A stretch of DNA of 12,896 nucleotides. Origin: Acholeplasmataceae bacterium UBA5769. GTDB lineage: Bacteria > Bacillota_I > Bacilli_A > Acholeplasmatales > Acholeplasmataceae. The stretch covers positions 4,189 to 17,084 of the forward strand of contig DIER01000038.1 of assembly GCA_002418725.1 (NCBI GenBank), in the 5' to 3' direction. Numbering within the stretch: the first letter of the stretch is position 1; each line of letters opens with the position of its first letter. Both the position numbers and the translations under genes were made by a program. Below the pieces are notes generated by a model. It searched no databases and was not told the DNA's origin. It saw nothing but the letters and a program-made list of their open reading frames with translations. This document shows positions 6,251 to 12,871 of the stretch, one piece after another.

Positions 6251-7555
6251 TCACGCCTTCTTTCTTAAAATGAGTTTGATGGGTGTTCCTGTAAAATCAA
6301 TGGCTTGACGCAATTGATTATGCAAATAGCGTTCATAAGAGAAATGCACATAATCTGGATTATTGACATATAAAACAAATGTCGGAGGTTTAACAGCAAC
6401 CTGTGTGGCGTAGTTAAACTGAGCTTTCCCATGATTATGAATCGGTGTTGGATTCATCGCAGTCGCATCCTGAATGAGATCATTTAAGACGCTTGTCTGG
6501 ACTTGTTTTTGATAATTTTCGAACGCGAGATTAATGGCTGGGAAAATGGTATGAATACGTGCATTATGTTTTGCAGAGACAAAAACAATCGGCGCGTAAG
6601 TTAAAAATTGGAATTCATCACGAATTTTATCTTCCATCTTTTTCATCGTTTTATCATCTTTTTCAACCGCATCCCACTTGTTAACCACGATCACGCATGC
6701 TTTATGATAATCGGTGATGTAGCCCGCAACGTGCTTATCCTGCTCGATAATGCCTTCCTCGCCGTCGATGACAAGAAGGGCGATATCACTACGCTCTAAA
6801 GCAGAAAGAGCTCTTAAAACGGCATATTTGTCGGTAGATTCATAAACTTTACCGCGCTTTTTGATGCCCGCTGTATCGATGACTACATATTCTTTACGAT
6901 CTTTTTTAAACCTCGTATCAATCGCATCCGTGGTTGTTCCTGAGATTTCAGAAACGATGACACGCTCTTCACCTAAAATGGCATTGGTTAAACTGGATTT
7001 ACCCACATTGGGTCTACCTACGATGGAAAACTGAATGATCGAATCGTCATAGGAAACATCCTCATCGGTCATATGTTCCATGATTCTATCTAAAAGATCG
7101 CCAATACCAATTCCGTGAATTGTGGATACGGCAATCGGATCCCCAAAACCTAACGCATAAAATTCAAATACGTTCGCGGCTTGTGCGAGATCATCAATCT
7201 TGTTTACTGCTAAAATAACAGGTTTTTCTGTTTTATACAAAAGTTTTGCAATGTAATAATCTGCATCCACTAACCCTGTTTTTCCATCAACGACAAAAAC
7301 GATGGTGTCTGCTTCGTCCATCGCGACTTGCGCTTGTGCTTTGATTTGATTTAAAAAAGGGGCATCGCCGAGATCGATGCCCCCTGTGTCTATCAGTCTA
7401 AAATGCTTGGTCAGCCACTCGGCTCTGGCATAGATCCGATCTCTGGTGACACCAGGTTGATCGTCAGTGATCGACAGGCGAGATCCAATGAGTCGGTTAA
7501 ATAGACTTGATTTACCGACATTCGGACGGCCAACAATTGCTACCTTATAAGGCAT
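6251..7555 (-). CDS. der: Ribosome biogenesis GTPase Der (EngA)
   Basis: Der is a tandem-GTPase-domain protein that helps to assemble the 50S ribosomal subunit. Both G domains are intact. The first has G1 GRPNVGKSS at 9-17, DTGG at 57-60 and NKID at 118-121. The second has G1 GRPNVGKSS at 180-188, DTAG at 227-230 and NKWD at 292-295. The C-terminal part, from about 350 to 434, matches the KH-like RNA-binding domain and ends in basic residues (LILRKKA). The length of 434 is typical. The ATG at 7553-7555 lies 25 bases after the S1 gene stop, with a modest AGTAGG ribosome binding site. The order S1-der-gpsA is a conserved Firmicutes arrangement. Confidence 0.98.
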   Translation of the reverse strand: MPYKVAIVGRPNVGKSSLFNRLIGSRLSITDDQPGVTRDRIYARAEWLTKHFRLIDTGGIDLGDAPFLNQIKAQAQVAMDEADTIVFVVDGKTGLVDADYYIAKLLYKTEKPVILAVNKIDDLAQAANVFEFYALGFGDPIAVSTIHGIGIGDLLDRIMEHMTDEDVSYDDSIIQFSIVGRPNVGKSSLTNAILGEERVIVSEISGTTTDAIDTRFKKDRKEYVVIDTAGIKKRGKVYESTDKYAVLRALSALERSDIALLVIDGEEGIIEQDKHVAGYITDYHKACVIVVNKWDAVEKDDKTMKKMEDKIRDEFQFLTYAPIVFVSAKHNARIHTIFPAINLAFENYQKQVQTSVLNDLIQDATAMNPTPIHNHGKAQFNYATQVAVKPPTFVLYVNNPDYVHFSYERYLHNQLRQAIDFTGTPIKLILRKKA

Positions 7556-7580
7556 GATAAAACCTACTTTTCAAAAAACG

Positions 7581-8984
7581 TTATTTTTTCTTACTCTTTT
7601 GTAATTTATCGCCAAAGAGATCACCCAATGTTGGGTTCTTTTCGCTTTCATCTTCTTCAAGATATTGTTCGTAAGATGCTCTTTCAGCTTTTTCTAAAAT
7701 ACGACGGATGGATAGTTTTAAACTCCATGAATCGCGGTTCACTTCAGTAACCACCGCATTTACTTCATCACCAACCGCGAAATAATCTTCTGGTTTGTTA
7801 ATCTTTTCAACGGCAAGTTCGCTTGCTTGAATATCACCTTCAACACCTTGAACTTCAACTTTCACGCCTTCTTTAGAAACAGCTGTGACTTTTGCACTCA
7901 CAACATCGCCACGTTTGATGGAGACATTTTTCCAAGGGTTATCTTCAAGTGCTTTTTTCGATAATGCAATGCGTTCTTTCTTTGCATCAAGTTGGATGAT
8001 GGCTAAAGTGAGTTCTTCACCAATCTTCACGTATGCTTCAAAGTTATCGTTTGGATTCCATGAGAATTCATTCTTATGGAGTAATCCTCTAACATCTTTG
8101 GCAACTTCAACAATGATACCAAAAGGTAATTTTTGAAACACTGTACCGGTGACTGTATCGCCAACCTTATGGTTTTGGTAGAACATTTCATAAGGTGTCT
8201 TTTGGAGTGCTTTCATGGAAAGATCTAAACGATTACCTTCTTTTTTAATCACTTTTACTTCAACTTCTTGACCTAGTGTTAACGCATCTTCAATCTTTTC
8301 AATTCTAAAATGAGATACTTGTGAAATGCGAAGTAAACCCACAACAAAATTGAAACGGATGGTTGCTGCATGTGGTTCAATCTTGTCCACAATACCCTTT
8401 AACACGTCACCTGTGTTGATGACTTCAAGTTCATCTTGACGTTGTTGAAGTCTTTGTTCATAAGCTTCTTGTCTTTCTTTTTCAAAAATGGCTTTACGTG
8501 AAGCGACAATACGCTTACTTCTACCTTTTTGAGATGCTTCAATGATCTGGATTTCTAAGGTCTTACCCTTTAATTCTTCTTTATTTTTAACAAGGTCAAA
8601 ATCGAGTAAGCTGTATGGGAGGAACACTTCATTTTCTAAATAATTGAAAACGAGTCCCTTCTCTAAGACTTGCTTGACTTTTGCTTTAACGGTTTCACCT
8701 GATTGAGCTAAAGCTTGAATTTTTTCGAATTTTTCTTCGACAAGCAGTGGCAGGCGTGATAAAAGAATCTGTGCAGGATCATCGGTGATCTTTTGCACAC
8801 GTGCTTTAACCTTCTGTCCTACTTGGACTAAACCCTCAAATGTGTCTGGTGCGGGTTTGTCATAATTATCCAGGTGGATTTTACCCTCTGTTTGTGCCTG
8901 GATATCGAGGTATATCGTATTGGATTCAACTTTGATGACAGTTCCTTCTACGATTGACCCTTGTCTCAAAAACTTTAACTCCAT
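7581..8984 (-). CDS. rpsA: S1-domain RNA-binding protein, ribosomal protein S1 homologue
   Basis: The 467 residues contain five consecutive S1 (OB-fold) repeats at roughly 9-80, 95-170, 192-262, 275-350 and 360-430. Each begins with a G-x-V-x-x-x-V-type strand, for example GSIVEGTVIKV, GETVKAKVKQV, GDVLKGIVDKI, GDTVTGTVFQK and GDVVSAKVTAV. A charged C-terminal tail rich in Lys, Glu and Asp follows. Such proteins bind single-stranded mRNA; in low-GC Gram-positives the homologue next to cmk is called YpfD or RpsA and has fewer domains than the six of E. coli S1. Whether it is a true ribosomal subunit here is uncertain. The start is one base after the cmk stop, with an AAGGAG site inside the cmk end (10-base spacing), so translation is coupled to cmk. 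Confidence 0.93.
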   Translation of the reverse strand: MELKFLRQGSIVEGTVIKVESNTIYLDIQAQTEGKIHLDNYDKPAPDTFEGLVQVGQKVKARVQKITDDPAQILLSRLPLLVEEKFEKIQALAQSGETVKAKVKQVLEKGLVFNYLENEVFLPYSLLDFDLVKNKEELKGKTLEIQIIEASQKGRSKRIVASRKAIFEKERQEAYEQRLQQRQDELEVINTGDVLKGIVDKIEPHAATIRFNFVVGLLRISQVSHFRIEKIEDALTLGQEVEVKVIKKEGNRLDLSMKALQKTPYEMFYQNHKVGDTVTGTVFQKLPFGIIVEVAKDVRGLLHKNEFSWNPNDNFEAYVKIGEELTLAIIQLDAKKERIALSKKALEDNPWKNVSIKRGDVVSAKVTAVSKEGVKVEVQGVEGDIQASELAVEKINKPEDYFAVGDEVNAVVTEVNRDSWSLKLSIRRILEKAERASYEQYLEEDESEKNPTLGDLFGDKLQKSKKK

Positions 8985-8985
8985 G

Positions 8986-9645
8986 TTAGTCGTTCTCCTT
9001 TTTGCTAGCTAGTTCTATAATTTTTTCAACCACTTGTTCAATGGTCAAATAGGTTGTATCAAGTACGATCGCATCATCTGCTTTACGTAACGGTGATTCT
9101 TTTCTGGTAGAATCTTTTTGATCTCTGGTGACGATATCTTCAATCACTTTGTCGATATGTGCGGTTTTACCCTTTTTCACATGTTCTTTGTATCGTCTTT
9201 TCGCACGTTCTTCAACGTTAGCTGTAAGAAATATTTTTAAATCTGCTTGAGGAATGACAACGGTTCCGATGTCTCTTCCGTCCATGATGATATTGCCTTT
9301 TTCTGCAGCTTTCTTTTGGAGATCGACGAGCTTTCTTCTAACATATGGAAAGCTAGAGACCAAAGAAACATTGTTGGTGACACCTTCAGATCTGATCGCT
9401 TCGGATACGTCGCGATCACCGATGAAAATCTTGTCATGATCATAATGGATGTGAATCGTTTCTAAAAAATCATAGGCATGTTCATCATTTAAGTCGACAC
9501 CAAGCTCTATGGCTTGCAAAGTCACGGCGCGATACATCGCTCCAGTATCGATATGTGTCCATCCTAATTTTTTAGCAATCAAAGCGCTGATCGTGCTTTT
9601 ACCTGATCCCGCTGGTCCATCAATGGCTAATTTAAACCCTGACAT
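8986..9645 (-). CDS. cmk: Cytidylate kinase
   Basis: Cmk phosphorylates CMP and dCMP with ATP in nucleotide salvage and recycling. In the 219-residue form, the Walker A loop GPAGSGKST is at 10-18, DTGAMYR at 33-39, MDGRDIGTVV at 121-130 and RDQKDSTRKESPL at 174-186, all characteristic. I chose the ATG at 9643-9645, because a GGAGG ribosome binding site sits 6 bases upstream. A longer frame opens at an ATG at 9667-9669, but that codon overlaps the -10 box and precedes the expected transcription start, so it cannot be used from this promoter. The gene follows rluB by 58 bases without a terminator and leads directly into the S1 gene. Confidence 0.97.
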   Translation of the reverse strand: MSGFKLAIDGPAGSGKSTISALIAKKLGWTHIDTGAMYRAVTLQAIELGVDLNDEHAYDFLETIHIHYDHDKIFIGDRDVSEAIRSEGVTNNVSLVSSFPYVRRKLVDLQKKAAEKGNIIMDGRDIGTVVIPQADLKIFLTANVEERAKRRYKEHVKKGKTAHIDKVIEDIVTRDQKDSTRKESPLRKADDAIVLDTTYLTIEQVVEKIIELASKKEND

Positions 9646-9667
9646 GGTTTTCCTCCATACGTATTTC

Positions 9668-9696
9668 ATTATAACATAGATTTTTTCTCGTTGTTA
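9668..9696 (-). promoter_or_regulatory. Internal promoter of cmk-S1-der-gpsA
   Basis: On the minus strand TAACAA (9691-9696, four of six -35 matches) and a consensus TATAAT (9668-9673) are 17 bases apart. The -10 has the TG extension (TGTTATAAT). The predicted start near 9661 gives a leader of about 15 bases with the GGAGG site. There is no terminator after rluB, so this promoter probably adds to readthrough from rluB. Confidence 0.75.
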
Positions 9697-9703
9697 TCGT
9701 GTT

Positions 9704-10441
9704 TTATGATTTTTTTGAGGTTGCATTGGCGTAAAGCTTACGAACCTCATGTATTTTAAGTTGGCGATATGAACCACGCTCTACACCCTCAAGGGTGAGG
9801 AAGTCATAGCGGACACGCGTCAACTTCTTCACGGGATGTCCAATCGCTTCAAACATTTTTCTAACTTGCTTGTTTCTACCTTCGACTAAAGTCATCGAAA
9901 GCAAAGTTGTTTGATGCTCTTTATCAATCTCTATTAGTCTAACTGCTTTTGGTATCGCCAGATAGTCTTCATCAATGATGACACCTTTTCTGAGCTGTAC
10001 AACTTTCTTTCGGATAACCACACCTTCAACACGTGCCAAATATTCTTTTTGGATTTCATGTTCTGGATGGGTCATTTTGTTTGTAAAATCGCCATCATTG
10101 GTCAAAAGTAAGAGTCCTGCTGTATCAAAATCAAGTCTTCCTACAGGATAAACACGCATGGCGCGGTGATCATCTTCTAATAGATCTAAAACGGTTTTCC
10201 GATTCTTTTCATCCGATGTGGTTGAGACGTATCCGGTCGGTTTATTCATGAGAAAATAAACATGCTGCGCACGAGAAATGGGGTTTCCATCAACTTCCAC
10301 CACATCATCTTTATTCACTTTAAATCCTAACTCTGTTACAACCGTTCCATTGACTTTAACGCGTCCAGCTAATATAATTTCTTCTGACTTACGTCTTGAT
10401 GCAATATTCGATTGAGCGAGTACCTTTTGCAATCTCTCCAT
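9704..10441 (-). CDS. rluB: rRNA pseudouridine synthase, RluB type
   Basis: The enzyme isomerises a uridine of 23S rRNA to pseudouridine. The 245-residue protein begins with an S4 RNA-binding domain (about 2-48, MERLQKVLAQ, ASRRKSEE, GRVKVNG). The catalytic domain of the RsuA/RluB/RluE/RluF group follows, with motif YPVGRLDFDTAGLLLLTNDG and catalytic Asp104; KPTGYVST at 67-74 and GRNKQVRKMFEA near 200 are also typical. RsuA-group substrate choice cannot be proved from sequence, but the context next to cmk in Firmicutes supports RluB. I placed the start at the ATG at 10439-10441, preceded by TAGGTGAT, rather than at the in-frame GTG nine bases upstream. That GTG lies at the predicted transcription start and lacks a ribosome binding site. 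Confidence 0.93.
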   Translation of the reverse strand: MERLQKVLAQSNIASRRKSEEIILAGRVKVNGTVVTELGFKVNKDDVVEVDGNPISRAQHVYFLMNKPTGYVSTTSDEKNRKTVLDLLEDDHRAMRVYPVGRLDFDTAGLLLLTNDGDFTNKMTHPEHEIQKEYLARVEGVVIRKKVVQLRKGVIIDEDYLAIPKAVRLIEIDKEHQTTLLSMTLVEGRNKQVRKMFEAIGHPVKKLTRVRYDFLTLEGVERGSYRQLKIHEVRKLYANATSKKS

Positions 10442-10457
10442 TTTTATCACCTAATGT

Positions 10458-10466
10458 ATTATATCA
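10458..10466 (-). promoter_or_regulatory. Extended -10 promoter of rluB
   Basis: The minus strand reads TGATATAAT, a perfect extended -10. The 17-base-spaced -35 position holds only a weak match (ATGAAT). The start is predicted near 10451, giving a leader of only about ten bases. Confidence 0.7.
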
Positions 10467-10479
10467 TAGTTTCACTATG
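10465..10479. promoter_or_regulatory. Inverted repeat between -35 and -10 of rluB
   Basis: CATAGT and ACTATG form perfect 6-base arms around a 3-base centre. The dyad lies in the spacer of the rluB promoter and touches the TG of the extended -10. It is not followed by a T-run. A bound protein here would block RNA polymerase, so a repressor site is possible. Confidence 0.4.
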
Positions 10480-10499
10480 GATTCATCCCTGCAAACAAT

Positions 10500-10536
10500 A
10501 AAACAAAAGAAAAAGAGATACATCATGATGTACCTC
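10500..10536 (-). terminator. Rho-independent terminator of the lipoprotein operon
   Basis: On the minus strand a hairpin with a 9-bp stem (GAGGTACAT with ATGTATCTC, including one G-T pair; loop CATG) at 10515-10536 is followed by a T-rich tract (TTTTTCTTTTGTTTT). It lies about 17 bases after the lipoprotein stop and separates this unit from rluB. Confidence 0.88.
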
Positions 10537-10553
10537 AATAAACAGCACATTTA

Positions 10554-11375
10554 TCAGTTTTGAAAGATAAATTGTATGATAGCAGATGAGACAACCAAAC
10601 CAGTATCATTTGTAAAATAGAGTTGCTTATAAAACATAGACTGTTGATCAAAAATATACCTTGTCGTGTAAGGATCATTCTTGAAATCAAGGAAATTTTC
10701 TTCAAGGATGACATATGCTGTATCCGATTGAACTTGGTAGTTTGAAAGTGGTTCTGTGATGGTGGTGGTTTTAATCACGTTATGCGTTTTGCTCATTTCA
10801 ATGATGTTTACCGATGTTAATTCATCTATCACCTTTATGGTCACCTTATATGAATTTTGATATGCGTAATTGGGGTCTCTATGCTCTTCTTTAAAAGTCA
10901 TCGTAACCGTTGCTCCTCTGGAAAGCATATGTCCTGTCATCCCGTTTTCTGCTGGATCTTTGCCATCATCATAGATGGGATTTAAATATACAACTTTTCC
11001 CAGAGCATTTGGTCCAAATAAAATGGTCATTTCAGATGCTTGTGTAAAGGTTAAGACTTTAATACCATTTATGTCTTCTTCATGAAGATGGGCATGTTGT
11101 GTAGCATCCACAAAACCATGCCCATGAAATTCATGAACTACGGGTATGCCATCGATCAAAGTGACATTGTTAAGTTGGTATATAGCTTTAGTATCTTCAT
11201 ATACAGGAAGCAGTGGAACCATGTCTAACTGACTAAAGTCGTATAGTTGTGCATAAAAACCAATCAGATGTTTATACGCAGTTACAGATGTATCTACTTC
11301 ACTCTCTTCTGCAAGTTTACAGCTGCTTAATAATATGATCATCAACTTCATGATTATAAGTAATCCTTTTTTCAT
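10554..11375 (-). CDS. Lipoprotein with a histidine-rich segment, unknown function
   Basis: The 273-residue protein has a short basic N-terminus, a hydrophobic stretch (4-16) and the lipobox LSSC with Cys19, so it is predicted to be exported, cleaved and lipid-anchored to the outer face of the membrane. The mature part has no domain I recognise. Residues 81-98 carry six histidines (HEFHGHGF then HAHLHEED), which could bind a metal ion, but this is not a canonical HExxH protease motif. The rest looks beta-rich. The start overlaps the HTH stop by four bases (ATGA) and has a strong GAGGGGG site (7-base spacing), so it is translated together with the regulator and probably belongs to the same membrane pathway. 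A terminator follows. Function unknown. Confidence 0.8.
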   Translation of the reverse strand: MKKGLLIIMKLMIILLSSCKLAEESEVDTSVTAYKHLIGFYAQLYDFSQLDMVPLLPVYEDTKAIYQLNNVTLIDGIPVVHEFHGHGFVDATQHAHLHEEDINGIKVLTFTQASEMTILFGPNALGKVVYLNPIYDDGKDPAENGMTGHMLSRGATVTMTFKEEHRDPNYAYQNSYKVTIKVIDELTSVNIIEMSKTHNVIKTTTITEPLSNYQVQSDTAYVILEENFLDFKNDPYTTRYIFDQQSMFYKQLYFTNDTGLVVSSAIIQFIFQN

Positions 11376-11584
11376 CTCGCATCCCCCTCATAAAATAAAA
11401 TATCTTTTGGTTCGCATTTCAAATAAAAACACAACTTATTCAGTGTGTCGAAACGAATCGCTTTCGCTTTACCACTTCTTAAAATAGACATATTTGCTTC
11501 AGTGATCCCGATCAACGCACATAATTCTTTTGCTGTCATCCCTTTTTGTTTGAGAACTTCATCTAGTTTCACAACAATGGACAT
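11372..11584 (-). CDS. Small Cro/C1-type HTH regulator (YozG-like)
   Basis: The 70-residue protein is a single helix-turn-helix DNA-binding domain of the XRE (Cro/C1) class. The HTH spans about residues 17-37 (TAKELCALIGITEANMSIL). The characteristic later helix follows (FDTLNKLCFYLKCEPKDIL), with the end DILFYEGDAR. The form KLDEVLKQKGMTAKELCALIGIT closely resembles YozG-type regulators, which are commonly encoded right after a DUF2975 membrane protein. Here too it follows a membrane protein, overlapping its stop by one base (TAATG), and overlaps the lipoprotein start by four. The ribosome binding site (GGAG) is 11 bases away, so translational coupling probably matters. It may autoregulate the operon. 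Confidence 0.9.
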   Translation of the reverse strand: MSIVVKLDEVLKQKGMTAKELCALIGITEANMSILRSGKAKAIRFDTLNKLCFYLKCEPKDILFYEGDAR

Positions 11585-12513
11585 TAAATCGTCAACTCCG
11601 CTTCTTCCATGACATCGTTAGCGATGACAAGGTAGTGATAAAGACCATAAAAAAAGAAAACGAGAACCCACGATAAAACATCAATATCGAAAGAAAAATT
11701 GAGATCATTGAGCTCTTCAAAGTGCATGATTTGATACATGTTTAAAGAGATAACTTTAAGTATAGATGTCAATAAAATAATCACTGATAAAACTTTTATA
11801 ACTGAGGTCAACTGGACAAGTTTCTCTCGGAAATTATTTTCTTTGACATGTTCGACAAAAATAATCATCAACTCAATAAGCGCAATCACACCGAGACCTA
11901 AGATGACATCAAACACTTGCTGAGTCGTTTGAAGTTTTTGCACAGGTGTATGTCTTAAATAAGAAGCGCTCACCCAAACATGAATAAACATCATCAGCAT
12001 GAATGAAACGAGAAACCCCATAGCATATGAGACATTTTTGCCTAAAGATTGTTTTACGATAAAACCCTTGACGACCAAGTAAAAAAGCAACATCCCCAGC
12101 CAAAAATTGAACAAACCTATTTGTAAATAAGGTCTAATATCAACACCTGAACTAAGAAGCAATGCAATTCTTTCTTCCCATTCAGGAAATTCAGATAAAT
12201 TTAAACTTCGATATAGAATGATGCCTAAAACAGACGCGATGACGAATAAACTTCCTAGATCAAACCATGTTGTTTGTTTTTTGAGCATTACAACGCCGAT
12301 TATCATTGGTAGTGCTACGACTATAAAAAATAAAATCCACGCGAGCACATTCATGAAATCTGATGCATAACTCATGGTTCTTAACAGGATAACTATTCCA
12401 ATCCATGGCGAATAAAAAACACTGATATAATCCAAATCTTGACGTTTAAAAATTAGTGTTAATAGCAGCGTAGCGATGCTGACGATACCATAAACAAGCC
12501 ATCGTTTTTTCAT
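11584..12513 (-). CDS. Polytopic membrane protein, DUF2975-like C-terminal part
   Basis: This 309-residue protein has about eight hydrophobic segments (near 6-22, 57-77, 84-100, 135-152, 164-183, 203-220, 233-255 and 280-300). No catalytic motif is seen. The last third, ending VIANDVMEEAELTI, is reminiscent of DUF2975 proteins, which typically end in a similar ...EnDLTI motif and are paired with YozG-like HTH proteins; the HTH gene directly follows here. DUF2975 proteins are usually about half this length, so this would be an enlarged version or a fusion. I chose the ATG at 12511-12513 because GAGGGG lies 8 bases upstream. An in-frame GTG nine bases earlier overlaps this site. The promoter is at 12536-12564. 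Function is unknown; membrane sensing for the HTH protein is an inference. Confidence 0.75.
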   Translation of the reverse strand: MKKRWLVYGIVSIATLLLTLIFKRQDLDYISVFYSPWIGIVILLRTMSYASDFMNVLAWILFFIVVALPMIIGVVMLKKQTTWFDLGSLFVIASVLGIILYRSLNLSEFPEWEERIALLLSSGVDIRPYLQIGLFNFWLGMLLFYLVVKGFIVKQSLGKNVSYAMGFLVSFMLMMFIHVWVSASYLRHTPVQKLQTTQQVFDVILGLGVIALIELMIIFVEHVKENNFREKLVQLTSVIKVLSVIILLTSILKVISLNMYQIMHFEELNDLNFSFDIDVLSWVLVFFFYGLYHYLVIANDVMEEAELTI

Positions 12514-12535
12514 AACTTCCACCCCTCATGATACA

Positions 12536-12564
12536 ATAGTAGCACATTAATTATCGTTTTACAA
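12536..12564 (-). promoter_or_regulatory. Promoter of the membrane protein-HTH-lipoprotein operon
   Basis: On the minus strand TTGTAA (12559-12564) and TACTAT (12536-12541) are 17 bases apart. The -10 has a TG extension (TGCTACTAT). It lies just downstream of the terminator at 12578-12601, so the operon is an independent transcription unit. Confidence 0.6.
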
Positions 12565-12577
12565 TAATTTCTGTAAC

Positions 12578-12601
12578 AAAAAAGGATTTCATTAGAAATC
12601 C
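12578..12601 (-). terminator. Rho-independent terminator after the FMN-binding remnant
   Basis: On the minus strand GGATTTC, a 4-base loop and GAAATCC form a 7-bp stem (12584-12601) followed by TTTTTT (12578-12583). It lies about 30 bases after the stop codon of the remnant, as a normal gene terminator would. Confidence 0.88.
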
Positions 12602-12632
12602 ATATGAGTCGTTATAAAGCGTATAGTTTGAT

Positions 12633-12797
12633 TTATGTTAATGCGTCTTCAATGGCAAGTAAAATCACTTTTGAACTGTATGTTGCACCCGAAATCAAAA
12701 CTACATCTAAAGTCTGCGCTTCAATCACAGCATTAACAATGTCGTTTGCTGGTGCGTCTAGGCCATGTTGATGCAAGATAATTTCATGTGAAAAATA
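12633..12797 (-). pseudogene. C-terminal remnant of an FMN-binding domain protein
   Basis: This frame is open for 54 codons before TAA at 12633-12635 and is bounded upstream by an in-frame TGA (12798-12800). The translation HQHGLDAPANDIVNAVIEAQ followed by TLDVVLISGATYSSKVILLA and then IEDALT matches the C-terminal half of FMN_bind domains, in which the Thr of SGAT carries covalently bound FMN. No ATG or GTG start with a ribosome binding site exists in the frame, and the N-terminal half of the domain is absent. The position normally held by Asp in the D-x-x-SGAT flavinylation signal is Val (V33), another sign of decay. The remnant still has a terminator behind it and a promoter-like site in front. 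A rare-start small peptide is a less likely alternative. Confidence 0.7.
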
Positions 12798-12803
12798 TCA
12801 CAT
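12786..12803. promoter_or_regulatory. TGTGA-N6-TCACA dyad (CRP-like site)
   Basis: ATGTGA and TCACAT form perfect 6-base arms around 6 A/T bases. This is the core pattern known for CRP-family binding sites. It lies immediately downstream of the TGATAAAAT box (12804-12812), over the expected transcription start, where binding would repress. The 3' part overlaps the first codons of the remnant frame. Whether this genome has a CRP-type protein cannot be seen here. Confidence 0.4.
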
Positions 12804-12812
12804 ATTTTATCA
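12804..12812 (-). promoter_or_regulatory. Candidate extended -10 promoter before the FMN-binding remnant
   Basis: The minus strand reads TGATAAAAT, identical to the boxes at 18-26 and 1068-1076. No good -35 hexamer is present. It would start transcription near 12797, at the beginning of the remnant frame, leaving no room for the missing N-terminal half of the gene. The deletion may therefore have brought the promoter next to the remnant. Confidence 0.35.
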
Positions 12813-12842
12813 TATGACTTTCATTTATTGCGTGTTTTGTTC

Positions 12843-12866
12843 AAAAAAAAGGCTTGAAAGCCTTTT
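12843..12866 (-). terminator. Rho-independent terminator of a gene beyond the right edge
   Basis: AAAAGGCT, loop TGAA and AGCCTTTT form an 8-bp stem (12847-12866). On the minus strand eight T follow the GC core (12843-12850). On the plus strand TTTT then CTTC follows, so some bidirectional action is possible, although no plus-strand gene is seen. Confidence 0.88.
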
Positions 12867-12871
12867 CTTCA

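Noticed and set aside
7120..8392. One-mismatch DnaA boxes inside der and the S1 gene (and one near 345 in the ankyrin gene)
   Set aside because: Single imperfect 9-mers inside coding DNA are expected by chance.
6608..9465. Other plus-strand frames opposite der, the S1 gene and cmk (6608-6799, 7885-8136, 9247-9465) and a minus-strand frame inside cmk (9237-9443)
   Set aside because: All lie fully within well-conserved genes in other frames and show no family features.
9646..9669. Eight-codon N-terminal extension of cytidylate kinase from an upstream ATG
   Set aside because: The ATG lies in the TATAAT box of the cmk promoter, before the expected transcription start, and the extension contains the GGAGG ribosome binding site of the true start.
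10442..10450. GTG start for rluB, three codons upstream
   Set aside because: It lies at the predicted transcription start without a ribosome binding site; the ATG at 10439-10441 has one and matches the family N-terminus.
11738..12103. Frames at 11738-11923 (plus) and 11909-12103 (minus) inside the membrane protein gene
   Set aside because: The real frame gives a consistent multi-pass membrane protein across the whole interval; these are shadows.
12514..12522. GTG start for the membrane protein, three codons upstream
   Set aside because: It overlaps the GAGGGG ribosome binding site that serves the ATG at 12511-12513.
12798..12800. Reading the in-frame TGA before the FMN-binding remnant as Trp, as in Mycoplasma
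   Set aside because: der, the HTH gene and the lipoprotein gene end in TGA, and Trp is encoded by TGG throughout, so TGA is a stop here. Further upstream the frame also meets TAA.
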